Shown here: piece by piece, positions 43,066-52,985 of the stretch
Numbering within the stretch: the first letter of the stretch is position 1
Layout: each line of letters begins with the position of its first letter
Assembly (NCBI RefSeq): GCF_035046505.1
Contig: NC_089821.1
Location: 7,429,218-7,493,217 of the forward strand
Source: Tiliqua scincoides
Taxonomy: Eukaryota > Chordata > Lepidosauria > Squamata > Scincidae
DNA: 64,000 nucleotides
Direction: 5' to 3'
Position numbers and translations under genes: made by a program
The notes under the pieces: model-generated
Database searches by the model: none
What the model was told of the DNA's origin: nothing
The model's input: the letters and a program-made list of their open reading frames with translations, nothing else

Positions 43066-44646
43066 GATTCTACAAAAGTAAAATCATTTTCCCAGGTCTC
43101 TCACGCAGCCTTTCTCATCCTGATGCCTCTGGGCATGGCATTTTAAGAGGCAGTATACCAGCATTATACTTGCAGCATTATATTATTTTGTGTATGTGTG
43201 TTTTAAAGACAGAAATGGAAAGTTTGTAGTCGAGTTGTTTTAATTTTAATATTACAAACAGAGTTTTCCCCCATGTTCTATTCTAGACTGTCATGGGATG
43301 AAATAAAGAAAATAGCTGGTGGTGGAAGGAAGGGAGAGAAAACCATAAAACTTTTAAAGAGGCTGTTTGGCTTCTGTTTTAGGCTGCCAACAGCTGTTGG
43401 ATTCTTCTTTCGTGGCTCCAAATTTGATAAGGCCAAATAAATCTCAGAGAAAGCACTTCAGTGTAGCAGCTTTATTCTGCTTTGTTTTTCTACTCAAAAT
43501 GAGATGTCTTACTCCCTTTCCTTCTTTCTTACTAATTTTATAGGAACCCTTGAAATTATGGGAAACCTGATTCAGGTTTACAGGCTTTTTCAGTGCCTAG
43601 ACTGGTAACCTATCTACTAAGTAATCCGGTATAATCCTCACCAAATTTGCAAGCTGGTGAACTTTAGTCCTTCCTGCTGTTTGGGTCACCTTCCTCCACA
43701 TCCATTGTCCGGCTTTCCTACTTCTGCTGTTGCCTGAGGACTTCATGTTTCTCCATGTCTGGTAGGGTGGTGGATATTTATTCCTCATCCACTGCAGCTC
43801 TCCCAAGTAAAGTGCATGCCCAAGAATCAGGACTGATGTCAGGGGATGGCATGGTTGGACAGCTAAGGAGGGCCTGGGGCCTTCAGATGTGACAACTGCT
43901 GACCCCGAGACCATCTTTGTGTCCACAGTCTTCATGAGGTGGCAGTGGAGTGACTCTCAAGTAGGAGGAGGAGAGCAATTTACCAAGGACAGTTGTCACG
44001 AATACCTGAGCTAACCTTGTTTGAGGTCCTTTGTCCTGTCGTCCTACTGCTCATCCATTTGTGCCTCATAGAGTCATGGTGTCTCAAGTATGTTGCTTGC
44101 ACAGTTGACCTCTGACAGATGCCCACACAATTTCTGCAGATGGGACAATTCATGATTCTGATTTTGTTGAGTTCTTCCTAATCTTTGCAGATGTTTCATT
44201 CTTCTTGAGTCAGCATAGAAAAAATATTTCCCCTGTTCCATTCCCTTATTATTTGACCGTTTTCCTCTGGTATCTATTCCACTCCTCCCAAATACCAGTT
44301 TAACTAGAAAAACTTGTAAAATAAATTCTGGAATTTGAACCTTTGCAGCTTCCAGTTCATTTGCGTTTCTATCTGTTTATTCAGTTTATTAAAACACTTA
44401 TACATTGTGTTGCTGTTCAAAATGCTTTGCATCCAATTAAAAAAATACATGAATTAAACAAAACTGCCACAGAAACCCATTATTCATTCAATAGCTTAGC
44501 AGAAGAGAAAACTCTTACATCCCCTCTGCATTACTGATGAAACTGACATACCGGAGCAATGTACAATCACATCAATAATTCTTTTTCATGGTTTTCATCA
44601 ATGTGTAAGTGTGCCCCAGAATTGTGCAGGAGTGGAAAAGACTTAG
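43066..44646. other. Unique DNA
   Basis: 1.6 kb without recognised repeats. A 112-codon minus frame (43935-43597) is not recognised. Confidence 0.4.
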
Positions 44647-44647
44647 G

Positions 44648-44815
44648 GGTGCAATCCTAACCAACTGACCTTGCTGCAGTGCAGCCCCCAAGGTAAGGTA
44701 ACAAACATCCCCTTACCTTTTGGAGGCCTCCTTGACTGCCTCTCCGCTGCAGGATGCAGTACACACCACGCTGGCACAGCTATGTCAGTGCAGGAAAGTT
44801 GGTTAGGATTGCCAA
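44648..44815. mobile_element. Compact AATCC palindromic element
   Basis: Ends GCAATCCTAACCAACT and AGTTGGTTAGGATTGC are perfect 16-base inverted repeats. AAGGTAAGGTAAC and CCCCTTACCTT form an inner hairpin. This is the smallest two-ended member and probably a simple MITE. Confidence 0.8.
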
Positions 44816-44993
44816 CTTAAGTGAATACAAGGAATTGAAAAAGAATGAATGTTCAACTGTGCTCATGCAGAGTGTACTGTACGGAATTCTGAAACAATAA
44901 AAAAGAAAAACATGAAACTCTTCAAGGATGGCATCATGGGTTGGCTGGCTGGACACTGGATAAGGTCCACTGCCCATCACATTTGGTTGGGTC

Positions 44994-45153
44994 CAGTGGT
45001 GTAACTTTTGAAGGGAGCCCCACCATAGCGTACAAGGGGCCCTGTTTTGCTCCCACCGCCCAAAATGGCTCCAAAGGGGAGGGGCCCTTTGCCTGCTACA
45101 ATGAGGCTCCCTGCAAAACTTACCACTTTGAACCCCCTCTAGCTATGCCTCTG
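44994..45153. mobile_element. Short CAGTGGCATAGC hAT MITE
   Basis: Ends CAGTGGTGTAACTTTTGAAG and CCCCCTCTAGCTATGCCTCTG. Target sites GTTGGGTC (44986-44993) and GTTGGGAC (45154-45161) match 7/8. Confidence 0.87.
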
Positions 45154-45161
45154 GTTGGGAC

Positions 45162-46112
45162 AACCCCTGAACCCTCAGTACTGGTGACAGTGGTACCTCC
45201 TTCCAGAGGGCCATCGGAAAGTAGCAGGTGGTGTCACCAGATGGGCCCAGTGCTTGACAACCTGGCACCAGCATTGCGCTTCCTGATGCATCTGTTACAC
45301 TTTGGAAACCTGTTCAGATAATTCAGCTCCCCACAATCTGGGAAGTCAGTCAGAGGAGCAGCATGTAGGGAAGCATCCCAATGTGACACTAGAGCACTAG
45401 AGACACATGTACAGCATGGCTTGATTGTGCCATTGCATTTCTTTCCCCTCCCCCCTCTTCACTTCATTATGACGCATTTTAGACGTGTATTGAGGATCAA
45501 TCTATGAATCTGGGAAGCGTCGGCGAAAGCCTTGCCCCTCAAGTCACACATTCACATCAACACCCTACTTATAACAATAGTAGTGCATACATACTTACCC
45601 TAAGGCAACTTTAAAAAAATAAAATAAAATAAAATAAAGAGCTTGTCTGGTGTTCCATCATCTTTCCTCCAACTGCTAAATCTTTAATAGCATTTGTAAT
45701 CTCTCCTGTCATCAAATAAGCTTCCAATAATAATTTATCTTCAGTTCTTCTCCGAGGACTCTGCCCTGAGTAGGTAGAGAAAGATGTGCAGCACACAGCT
45801 TAACTACCCAAGGAGAACCAGCTCCAGAGATGTATCCTCTCTAGGCTTAATTATTCCAAAATTAAATACACCAGTGCATTAAAATTAAATGAAAATTAAT
45901 TTTTTATTCTCGATACGTGCCGTATAAATTAAACAAGAAATCAATGACAGAAACTCATTCTTCGTCGGAAACATTATCAGCAGCATTAACATACCTCACC
46001 TTTTTTCTGAAATACTAATTCCAAACTCCTCCTGTGCGGTTTTAGGTTTTCTGTGCTTAAAGGCCAACCTGGCTTTTGTAGTTGGAGTGCAGACTCTGGT
46101 CCTGTTGTGTGA
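45162..46112. other. Unique DNA, conserved-like patch at 45840-46010
   Basis: (AAAAT)n at 45615-45640. The patch has TTAATTATTCCAAAATTAAA, CGATACGTGCCGTATAAATT and several TTAAT words with retained CpGs; possible conserved non-coding element. Confidence 0.35.
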
Positions 46113-46207
46113 CTGAGGGCACAAGCCTAACCAAGTCTACTCATGAGTAAGTCCTATTTTGTTCAATGGGGCTTACTCTCAGGAAAGTGTGGTTAGGATT
46201 GCAGCCT
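46113..46207. mobile_element. ~95-bp AATCC-type MITE
   Basis: GGGCACAAGCCTAACCAAG, CTCATGAGTAAGTCCTAT, GGGGCTTACTCTCAGG and GTGTGGTTAGGATTGCAGCC. Confidence 0.78.
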
Positions 46208-46319
46208 AAATGATAGATGTCAGGAGTTGAAACAAACAAGCAGGGGAAAAAAGCCCTTAACGAACCTTGCGATGACAATCCTGAAGTCTAAGTCCTTGTT
46301 CAGTTTGGTTTGCACAATA

Positions 46320-46705
46320 ACATAACTTACAAATGTAAGAATAGCTCTCTTGGAACAGACCAAACATCCATCCATACCTGGATCCTATTTCCTACGGTGG
46401 CCCACCAGTTGCATCTAGGAAGTCCACAATATCCTGTAGGGAATGGATAGAGTGGATAGAGAGATGTTCTTTTCTCTCACACACAGTACCAGAACCAGGG
46501 GACATCCACTAAAATTGAGTGTTGGGAGCGTTAGAACAGACACAAGAAAATATTTCTTTGCTCAGTGTGCGGTTGGTCTGTGGAACTCCTTGTCACAAGA
46601 TGTGGTGATGGCATCTGGCCTGGATGCCTTTAAAAGGGGACTGGACAAATTTCTGGAGGAAAAGTCCATCATGGGTTACAAGCCCTGTGACAGAGTGGGA
46701 TAGTT
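46320..46705 (+). mobile_element. LINE-B coding end with an oppositely oriented tail remnant
   Basis: 46443-46703 is an 86-codon frame with TRTRGHPLKLSVGSVRTD, VGLWNSLSQDVVMASGLDA and FKRGLDKFLEEKSIMGYKP on the plus strand. The preceding 46320-46425 resembles a diverged minus-strand tail (AAGAATAGCTCTCTTGGAAC, GGTGGCCCACCAGTTGC), so two insertions or an internal inversion are needed. Confidence 0.8.
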
Positions 46706-46754
46706 ACATAACCTGATATCAAGGCAGATCATGGGGAACAGAAATGGATGGTGC

Positions 46755-46966
46755 CAGTGGAGTAGCTAGAGGGTGTGCAAAGCACTACATTTTGCAGGGA
46801 GTCTCACCACAGTGGGCAATGCACCCCTCCCCATCCCCATCCCCTTTGGAACGTACACCTCAGTTTACCTCCCACCACCTGGAATGGCTCTGAAGGGGAG
46901 GGGGCACCTTGCACACTGCACTGAGGCTCCCTGCAAAACTTAGCGCTTTAGCTAGCTATGCCACTT
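46755..46966. mobile_element. Palindromic hAT MITE with exact target duplication
   Basis: Ends CAGTGGAGTAGCTAGAGGG and GCTAGCTATGCCACTT. The exact 8-mer GATGGTGC is on both sides (46747-46754, 46967-46974). Centre GAACGTACACCTCAGTTTACC. Confidence 0.93.
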
Positions 46967-47039
46967 GATGGTGCCTGTCTAGGATTTCAGATTTTTATAT
47001 ATTTATTACACTAGTTATATACACTGCCTTATATATATC

Positions 47040-47115
47040 GCAAGTATTTATATACCGCCTTTCTCAAAGACTCATAGACTTGAGTCTCGTAGACTCAAGG
47101 CGGTTTGCACAGGCA
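47040..47115. repeat. Short hairpin repeat, ACCGCC / GGCGGT type
   Basis: TATATACCGCCTTTCTCAAAG pairs with GACTCAAGGCGGTTTGC; the middle has the near-palindrome GACTTGAGTCTCGTAGACTC. Related to 36076-36330. Confidence 0.55.
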
Positions 47116-47804
47116 GGCTGAACATAAACCCCATTTTTGAAATGGGGTTTTTACAAGCATTATTTTGTGAGAGAAACTCATAGGATCCTCCATTTCTCCC
47201 TTCAAGGTGCAATCGTTCTGGCTACACCACTCTTGCACTTCCAAAGCTTTCTTGGGTAGCTGCAAAACACGCCTAAGCCTGGTTCACAGGGTGTTATCCA
47301 TTTTTCGCCAGTCCGCATTCCTTCATCTATAGCCAGTGGTTTCCAGTCTCCCATCCAAGGTGAAACCCAAGCTGATCTTGCAAGGTCAGCTGCTCAACCT
47401 CCAGACCACACCTCCTGCCTATATTTGAAAATATAAAGATATATCACATATATACGTACTGTATATTACATATACCGGGTAGATGGGGCTCATCAGCCTG
47501 GGAAGGCAGCTCATCTGAGAGAAGGAAAACTCTGATCCCAAACCTCCACTGCCTTGTAGCTACATCCAGTTAAGGAAAAGGCTTCAGGAGTCAACCTCGA
47601 GGCAAAATCAGGAGCCGGAGTCCCTGAGGCAGTTCATGGCTGAACACAGTCACGTTCTGGCAACTCCTGTGACGCCGCTGGAACCAACCGTATTGGCTTC
47701 TGCCTTTCCATTGGACCATTTCAGTGACGTGGAGAGGGGGGATTTGCTGCATGGGTAACAGCCTATCCTCCATACCTACTTTACCCAGGCTTCACGTACT
47801 GGAG
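47116..47804. other. Unassigned
   Basis: No gene or known repeat. Confidence 0.3.
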
Positions 47805-47869
47805 AGGACACTGTTCCAGAGCCACCATTCAGAGTGCGATACCATAGTCTTCCGAGACTAAAGGATGCC

Positions 47870-47871
<2 letters not shown>
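47805..47871 (+). mobile_element. LINE-A (or its SINE) 3' terminus
   Basis: GCGATACCATAGTCTTCCGA then GACTAAAGGATGCCAAC, with the hairpin loop TCCG. The tail continues as (GT)n. Confidence 0.8.

Positions 47872-47918
<47 letters not shown>
47872..47918. repeat. (GT)n microsatellite as LINE-A tail
   Basis: About 23 GT units starting at the base after the LINE-A terminus, followed by ATACACACACAT. Confidence 0.97.
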
Positions 47919-47921
<3 letters not shown>

Positions 47922-47929
47922 CACACACA

Positions 47930-48812
47930 TTATGTATTACATATATATTTGAAAATATAAAATATATTACAAGCATGTTTATTAACACAAAATATTTCTA
48001 TTGCAGTACGTGCATAATTTAAATTAAAGCAGAAATAGACTATTAGAACAGATATTGATTTGGGCTGAATCACCAATTTCGTCTGTCGTTTTTTGTTTGT
48101 TCCACCTTCAAAGCCTTTGGTAAATTTTTCATGATCGGCTGAGGGTATAGAATCAATCTCGGTTTCACTGCGTGTCCCAAGATGCCATAGCCTTCTTATT
48201 TTTTTGGCCCAGATCAGTTGCACATTTTTGTCTCCATTAAAGATGGATTATTTCGTAGAAAGCTCTGATGTCGGATGGAAGAAGGACGTGAACATATCTG
48301 AACAAGAGCCAATTGTGCCAGTTGGGTTATGTTCTTCCAATGCCAGCTCAACCTGAACTGAATGCAGCCGCAAATGAGCTCAGCAGAGAATGGTACCTTC
48401 AGCGGACAGCCTGCCTAGACCATATAAATCTTTTTGTTTGCAATTACTGAGGCTTTTCCCCTTTTTTAAAAACTGTCAGTCATAACTATCTTTCCTGGGA
48501 TCCAGTTCGAGCCCATCTGGATAATCTTGTACTGTAAAGGAAAATATTTCCCCAGAGAGCTTGTAATTAGTGATAAAAGAACCTCTCTAGTTACAGAAAG
48601 AGAAGCTCCCAGTGTTCGCAGCGTTACGCTTGCCTGTGCTTTGCTATGTGGAGAATTTGTAAGCTCTTTCTAAAAAAAAGCAAAGAGCTCTGCAGTTACC
48701 ATAAAAACAAACGCATTGATCACGGCTTGAGCCGTTTGTAGGTGCTTGTTCCCCAAAAGCTTGTGCCACAATGCACACTCTAGATTTAAAGGCAATGAAA
48801 GGCATCTTGAGC
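47930..48812. other. Unique stretch, conserved-element candidate
   Basis: No repeats. Retained CpG and TAAT/GATAA-type words (AGCTTGTAATTAGTGATAAA, TCGCAGCGTTACGCTTGCC). No coding frame of note. Confidence 0.35.
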
Positions 48813-49087
48813 CAGTGGTGTAGCTAGAGGGGGTGCCAAGCACTAAGTTTTGTAGGGAGTCTCACTGCAGTGTACAAGAGGCCTCTCCCCCTCCCCTTTG
48901 GAGCCATTCTGGGCAGGGGGAGCAAAATGGAGGCTAATGCAGGATGGAGCGCATGGGCAGTCAAGGTTACTGCCTCCGTTTTGCTACCCCTGCCTGGAAT
49001 GGCTCTGAAGGGGAGCGGCCATTTGCACGCTGCAGTGAGGTTTCCTGCCAAACTTAGTGCTTTGCACACCCTCTAGCTGCGCCACTG
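48813..49087. mobile_element. Palindromic hAT MITE, best copy of the family
   Basis: Ends CAGTGGTGTAGCTAGAGGGG and CCCTCTAGCTGCGCCACTG. Exact 8-bp target duplication TCTTGAGC (48805-48812, 49088-49095). The arms GGAGCCATTCTGGGCAGGGG / CCCTGCCTGGAATGGCTC pair, so it folds almost end to end. No coding potential. Confidence 0.95.
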
Positions 49088-49095
49088 TCTTGAGC

Positions 49096-49262
49096 AATAT
49101 ACTAGGTGCTTTTGAGAGTCTACAAGAATGAGGCAATCCACCCGGGAGTCACATGATGAATGAGCTGGTGTTCAGGTACGATTGACTGATATGGTGATGT
49201 CACAGGGGGTCAGTGAGGACAATGGGGGCAGTGCACAAGATGACCCCATGATTCTACATAGC
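49096..49262. other. Unassigned
   Basis: Nothing recognised. Confidence 0.3.
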
Positions 49263-49775
49263 CTGTCAGGTCTGGATATATGACTATGGGGGTAACCCTA
49301 ATGCACCCTTTGGCCAACGCAAGTGCCAGCCCAGGAGTGTCACAAAAGTGCTGTCAAGCAATTTTGCACCACTTGTTGGGGTGAGAGGCTGGTGCATGGA
49401 TGTGTGTCGGTCTCCTCACACTGACATGGTCCTCAGGGAGAGGGTGAGTTGTGTTGGCCGAGCTTGGCTGATGCAGGGATCTGGGGGGGCAGTGGCATGG
49501 GAAGGGCGGGGAGGAGGCAGGAGGGAGGCGTTTTGGGGCGAGTGGGCAGGGAGTGGGCCAAGATCTGGCAATTGTGCCAGATCCTAACCCCGGGTGGTCC
49601 AGGGCAGTACCGGGTTGCTTGGATTTGCGCTACTTCTTGAGGTGGCGCAGATCCAAGTAGCCCTATTGGAGCTGCTGTGTGCTGAAGCGATTCCACTTGC
49701 CCCAGACTGAGCCACTTTCAGCCCCAATCCTCCTGCCTGCTCCCGGGCAGTTTAGGATTGGGCTGTATGTCACTG
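49263..49775. repeat. Long AATCC palindromic family member
   Basis: Left GGGGGTAACCCTAATGCACC; right CAGTTTAGGATTGGGCTG. Interior GTGTCACAAAAGTGCTGTC and GATTTGCGCTACTTCTTGAG / CTCAAGAAGTAGCGC-type fold. Confidence 0.55.
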
Positions 49776-50680
49776 AGGATACGTGATGGTCATTGAAAGT
49801 GGCAAGGGGCAAAATAAATAAATAGGCAAACGTGTTCAGAAGGAGTGGCCAAAATCAATACAAAGACCAGTGTTGTTTTTTTTCCTACAGTGCTTTAAAT
49901 GTTTGTGAGAACTTTGGCGTCGTTTTGGCTCATCCCCAATATTAACATATATCTGCTCCTTCTCACTCTTGCCTCTTCGGTGCTAACTTTGTCTGAAACT
50001 TCTGTTCAACCCCATGAGTTGGCTTTACGAATGCAGATTGCTTGGAGGTGTGTGAGCCTCCTCAACATATTCATGAACCCAGCTGCTTTATTTATTGCAT
50101 CCTACTTTCATATTTTTTCTTCTTCTTATGGTTCATCTCTCTCGGCGCCCTGATTTGTGGTTTATTTTTCCAGTTCATCTCTCAGAGGATTTCCTATCAA
50201 AGCTGCTGTGAAAATGACTTGGGGAAGAAAACCCTGAGGACACAGAATTGCTCAACTAAAACTATTCATTGCTCACACTAACTACATGAATACATGATAA
50301 ACCCAGAAAAATAAGAACCCAAAGTTGTGGGGTTTTTCCCCCCCCTGAATTTTAATATGGTTGTTTTTTTTTAAAGGAATGTTGGATTAGAATAAATTTG
50401 TAGGCCCCTTCTCCAACCAAAATTGCAAAAATAATGTATTGAATTGCAAATTTCCTATCAGAAAGGAAATAGACAGAAATAAACAGCTACTTGCTCCATT
50501 CCGGTGGAAGCTTGATGAAGTTCCCAACTTTTTATGCTGCAGCTAGACAAAACTGGAGTATCAGAGAGACAATATTATATCAGTGATAACTTGATAGATA
50601 ACTTGATAACTTGCTTCTGTGTGTATTCATTTGGATTTCTACCCTTTGACTTTAGGACATTTGATCCACTGTTGGCTCAG
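49776..50680. other. Unique AT-rich DNA
   Basis: No gene or repeat recognised; short (AAATA) and T runs. Confidence 0.4.
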
Positions 50681-50960
50681 TCCTAACTGGACTCTGGGCA
50701 AGACTGTCGCAAACGTGCCATAAAGTAATTTGTTACAGCACATGAGCTATAGTTTGGTGGCGAGAACCCCACCTGTAGGTTGGGTTGCTGGGTGAAGCAG
50801 CAGAGAAGTTTGTCAGCTGACTCATAGCACTTGGGGGGGGCGTCAGGGGTTGGCCAGGCTGAGTTGGTCCTCTGATGTGCGTGGCCCTTGGCCTGTGCCT
50901 TACTTGACCACTTTCTGATACAACTCCTTTCAGAAATGATAATAATTTCATTTTGAGGAT
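50681..50960. repeat. AATCC palindromic family remnant
   Basis: GGCTCAGTCCTAACTGGACTC, then CGCAAACGTGCCATAAAG, with C/G-rich interior; right end lost. Confidence 0.4.
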
Positions 50961-51119
50961 TCATTTTCTTTCTAGGGTTGGTATAAAGGTTACTAATAAA
51001 CGATACCTTATGATCACCGGAAAAAAACTGGGTGATGACTACTGTTTAATATTCAACAGGAGTGATTCAGGAATCAGTTTGTTTCTGGGTTACATAGCTT
51101 GTGTTTGAGTGATGCTGTG

Positions 51120-51270
51120 CACTACTCCGGGATGTAAGTATCTTGTTCTCTTGTGTGCTCCCTGAGGTATTTGGTGGGCCACTGTGAAATACAGGAAGCT
51201 GGACTAGATGGGCCTATGGCCTGATCCATCAGAGATGTTCTTATGTTCTGTTCTTATATTTCTGTTAGGT
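51120..51270 (+). mobile_element. LINE-B 3' tail, single unit
   Basis: CTTGTTCTCTTGTGTGCTCC, AATACAGGAAGCTGGACTAG and GATGTTCTTATGTTCTG. Confidence 0.85.
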
Positions 51271-51314
51271 ATATTCAGTTTCTGCCTGATAGGGGAAAAA
51301 TCTCTTAACCTAAT

Positions 51315-51509
51315 TCAGAGTGTGGTTGGTCTCTGGAACTCCTTGCCACAGGATGTGGTGACACCATCTGGCCTGGACGCCTTTAAAAAGGGATTGGACA
51401 AGTTTCTGGAGGAAAGATCCATTATGGGTTACAAGCCATGATGTGTATGTGCAACCTCCTGATTTTAGAAATGGGCTATGTCAGATGCAAGGGAGGGCAC
51501 CAGGATGCA
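51315..51509 (+). mobile_element. LINE-B coding end feeding the six-unit array
   Basis: Frame with VVGLWNSLPQDVVTPSGLDA and FKKGLDKFLEERSIMGYKP (51208-51441), stop, then the 3' UTR start (GTGCAACCTCCTGATTTTAG) leading into the first tail unit. It is 5'-truncated near 51315. Confidence 0.9.
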
Positions 51510-52325
51510 GGTCTCCTGTTATCTGGTGTGCTCCCTGGGGCATTTGGTGAGCCGATGTGAGATACAGGAAGCTGGACTAAATGGGCCTATGGCCTGATCC
51601 AGTGGGGCTGTTCTTATGTTCTTAACTACAATTCCCAGGAAGCCTTGCAGGTCTCTTGTTATCTGGTGTGCTCCCTGGGGCATTTGGTGGGCCGCTGTGA
51701 GATACAGGAAGCTGGACTAGATGGGCCTATGGCCTGATCCAGTGGGGCTGTTCTTATGTTCTTAACTACAATTCCCAGGAAGCCTTGCAGGTCTCTTGTT
51801 ATCTGGTGTGCTCCCTGGGGCATTTGGTGGGCCGCTGTGAGATACAGGAAGCTGGACTAGATGGGCCTATGGCCTGAGCCAGTGGGGCTGTTCTTATGTT
51901 CTTAACTACAATTCCCAGGAAGCCTTGCAGGTCTCTTGTTATCTGGTGTGCTCCCTGGGGCATTTGGTGGGCCGCTGTGAGATACAGGAAGCTGGACTAG
52001 ATGGGCCTATGGCCTGATCCAGTGGGGCTGTTCTTATGTTCTTAAACTACAATTCCCAGGAGGCCTTGCAGGTCTCTTGCTATCTGGTGTGCTCCCTGGG
52101 CATTTGGTGGGCCGCTGTGAGATGCAGGAAGCTGGACTAGATGGGCCTATGGCCTGATCCAGTGGGGCTGTTCTTATGTTCTTAAACTACAATTCCCAGG
52201 AGGCCTTGCAGGTCTCTTGCTATCTGGTGTGCTCCCTGGGCATTTGGTGGGCCGCTGTGAGATACAGGAAGCTGGACTAGATGGGCCTATGGCCTGATCC
52301 AGTGGGGCTGTTCTTATGTTCCTAA
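51510..52325 (+). repeat. LINE-B tail array, six 140-bp units
   Basis: Unit starts at about 51510, 51650, 51790, 51930, 52071 and 52211. Linkers ACTACAATTCCCAGGAAGCC join units 1-4. The last two linkers read AACTACAATTCCCAGGAGGC with an extra A, and the last two units also share CTTGCTATCTGG and CCCTGGGCATTTGG. Those two therefore form a subgroup, the sign of a local duplication after divergence. Confidence 0.95.
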
Positions 52326-52668
52326 TGTTAGGAACTGGGCCTGATATCCTGAGTACAGGCTACAGACCTACTCCAGCCTCCAGCAGTGCCCTCATGCTGA
52401 TTTCGAGGTCTCACATGTTCCAAATTCAATCAAAGCTCCTCCTGAAAGAGAAATATGCAATATGCAGTATACCATGAGGATACAGTTTGAATGTTGAATT
52501 CATAATACATTTGGCTTTGGAGAATAGTAAAAAGAATAGTAAAGAGGATAGCAAAGGATAGCGCCAGAGGTGGTGGTGATAGGGCATCACCACACCCACC
52601 GCTTAGGGTGTTGAGTCACCCACTGCATGGACCATCATAGGGGTGACACGCTGGCCTCCCATACTGGG
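52326..52668. other. Unassigned
   Basis: A local repeat of GAATAGTAAA- and GGATAGC-like words at 52520-52565. No gene. Confidence 0.35.
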
Positions 52669-52680
52669 TGCTGCAAACCC

Positions 52681-52830
52681 GAATGGTTGGCAACCTTCAG
52701 TCTCGAAAGACTATGGTATAAGCCTACAGCACCTGGTACTCCCAGGCGGTCTCCCATCCAAATACTAACCAGGCCTAACACTGCTTAGCTTCCAAGATCA
52801 GACAAGATCAGGGGTGTGCAGGGTAACAGT
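52681..52830 (-). mobile_element. 5S rRNA-derived SINE, single body
   Basis: Minus-strand 5S-like body with GATCTTGGAAGCTAAGCAG and TATTTGGATGGGAGACCGCC. The 3' tail CCATAGTCTTTCGAGACTG then AAGGTTGCCAACC is shared with LINE-A. It is flanked by the 12-base target duplication TGCTGCAAACCC (52669-52680, 52831-52842), which proves retroposition as one unit. Confidence 0.95.
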
Positions 52831-52919
52831 TGCTGCAAACCCTAATAATTCCACTAATGTCCCCGTACCTATTAGAAATAACAATATGGATGCCTGACTG
52901 CCCAGCACTATGTATATTT

Positions 52920-52985
52920 TCACTGAAGTAAGCTCCACTCAGTTCAATGGGGCTTACTCCCACGTACATGTGTGCATAAACTTAT
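52920..52985. mobile_element. AATCC-type MITE, partial
   Basis: GAAGTAAGCTCCACTCAG, then GGGGCTTACTCCCACG. Confidence 0.55.

Noticed and set aside
51510-52325. CRISPR-like or satellite array
   Set aside because: The 140-base units have no variable spacers and are continuous with a LINE-B 3' UTR.
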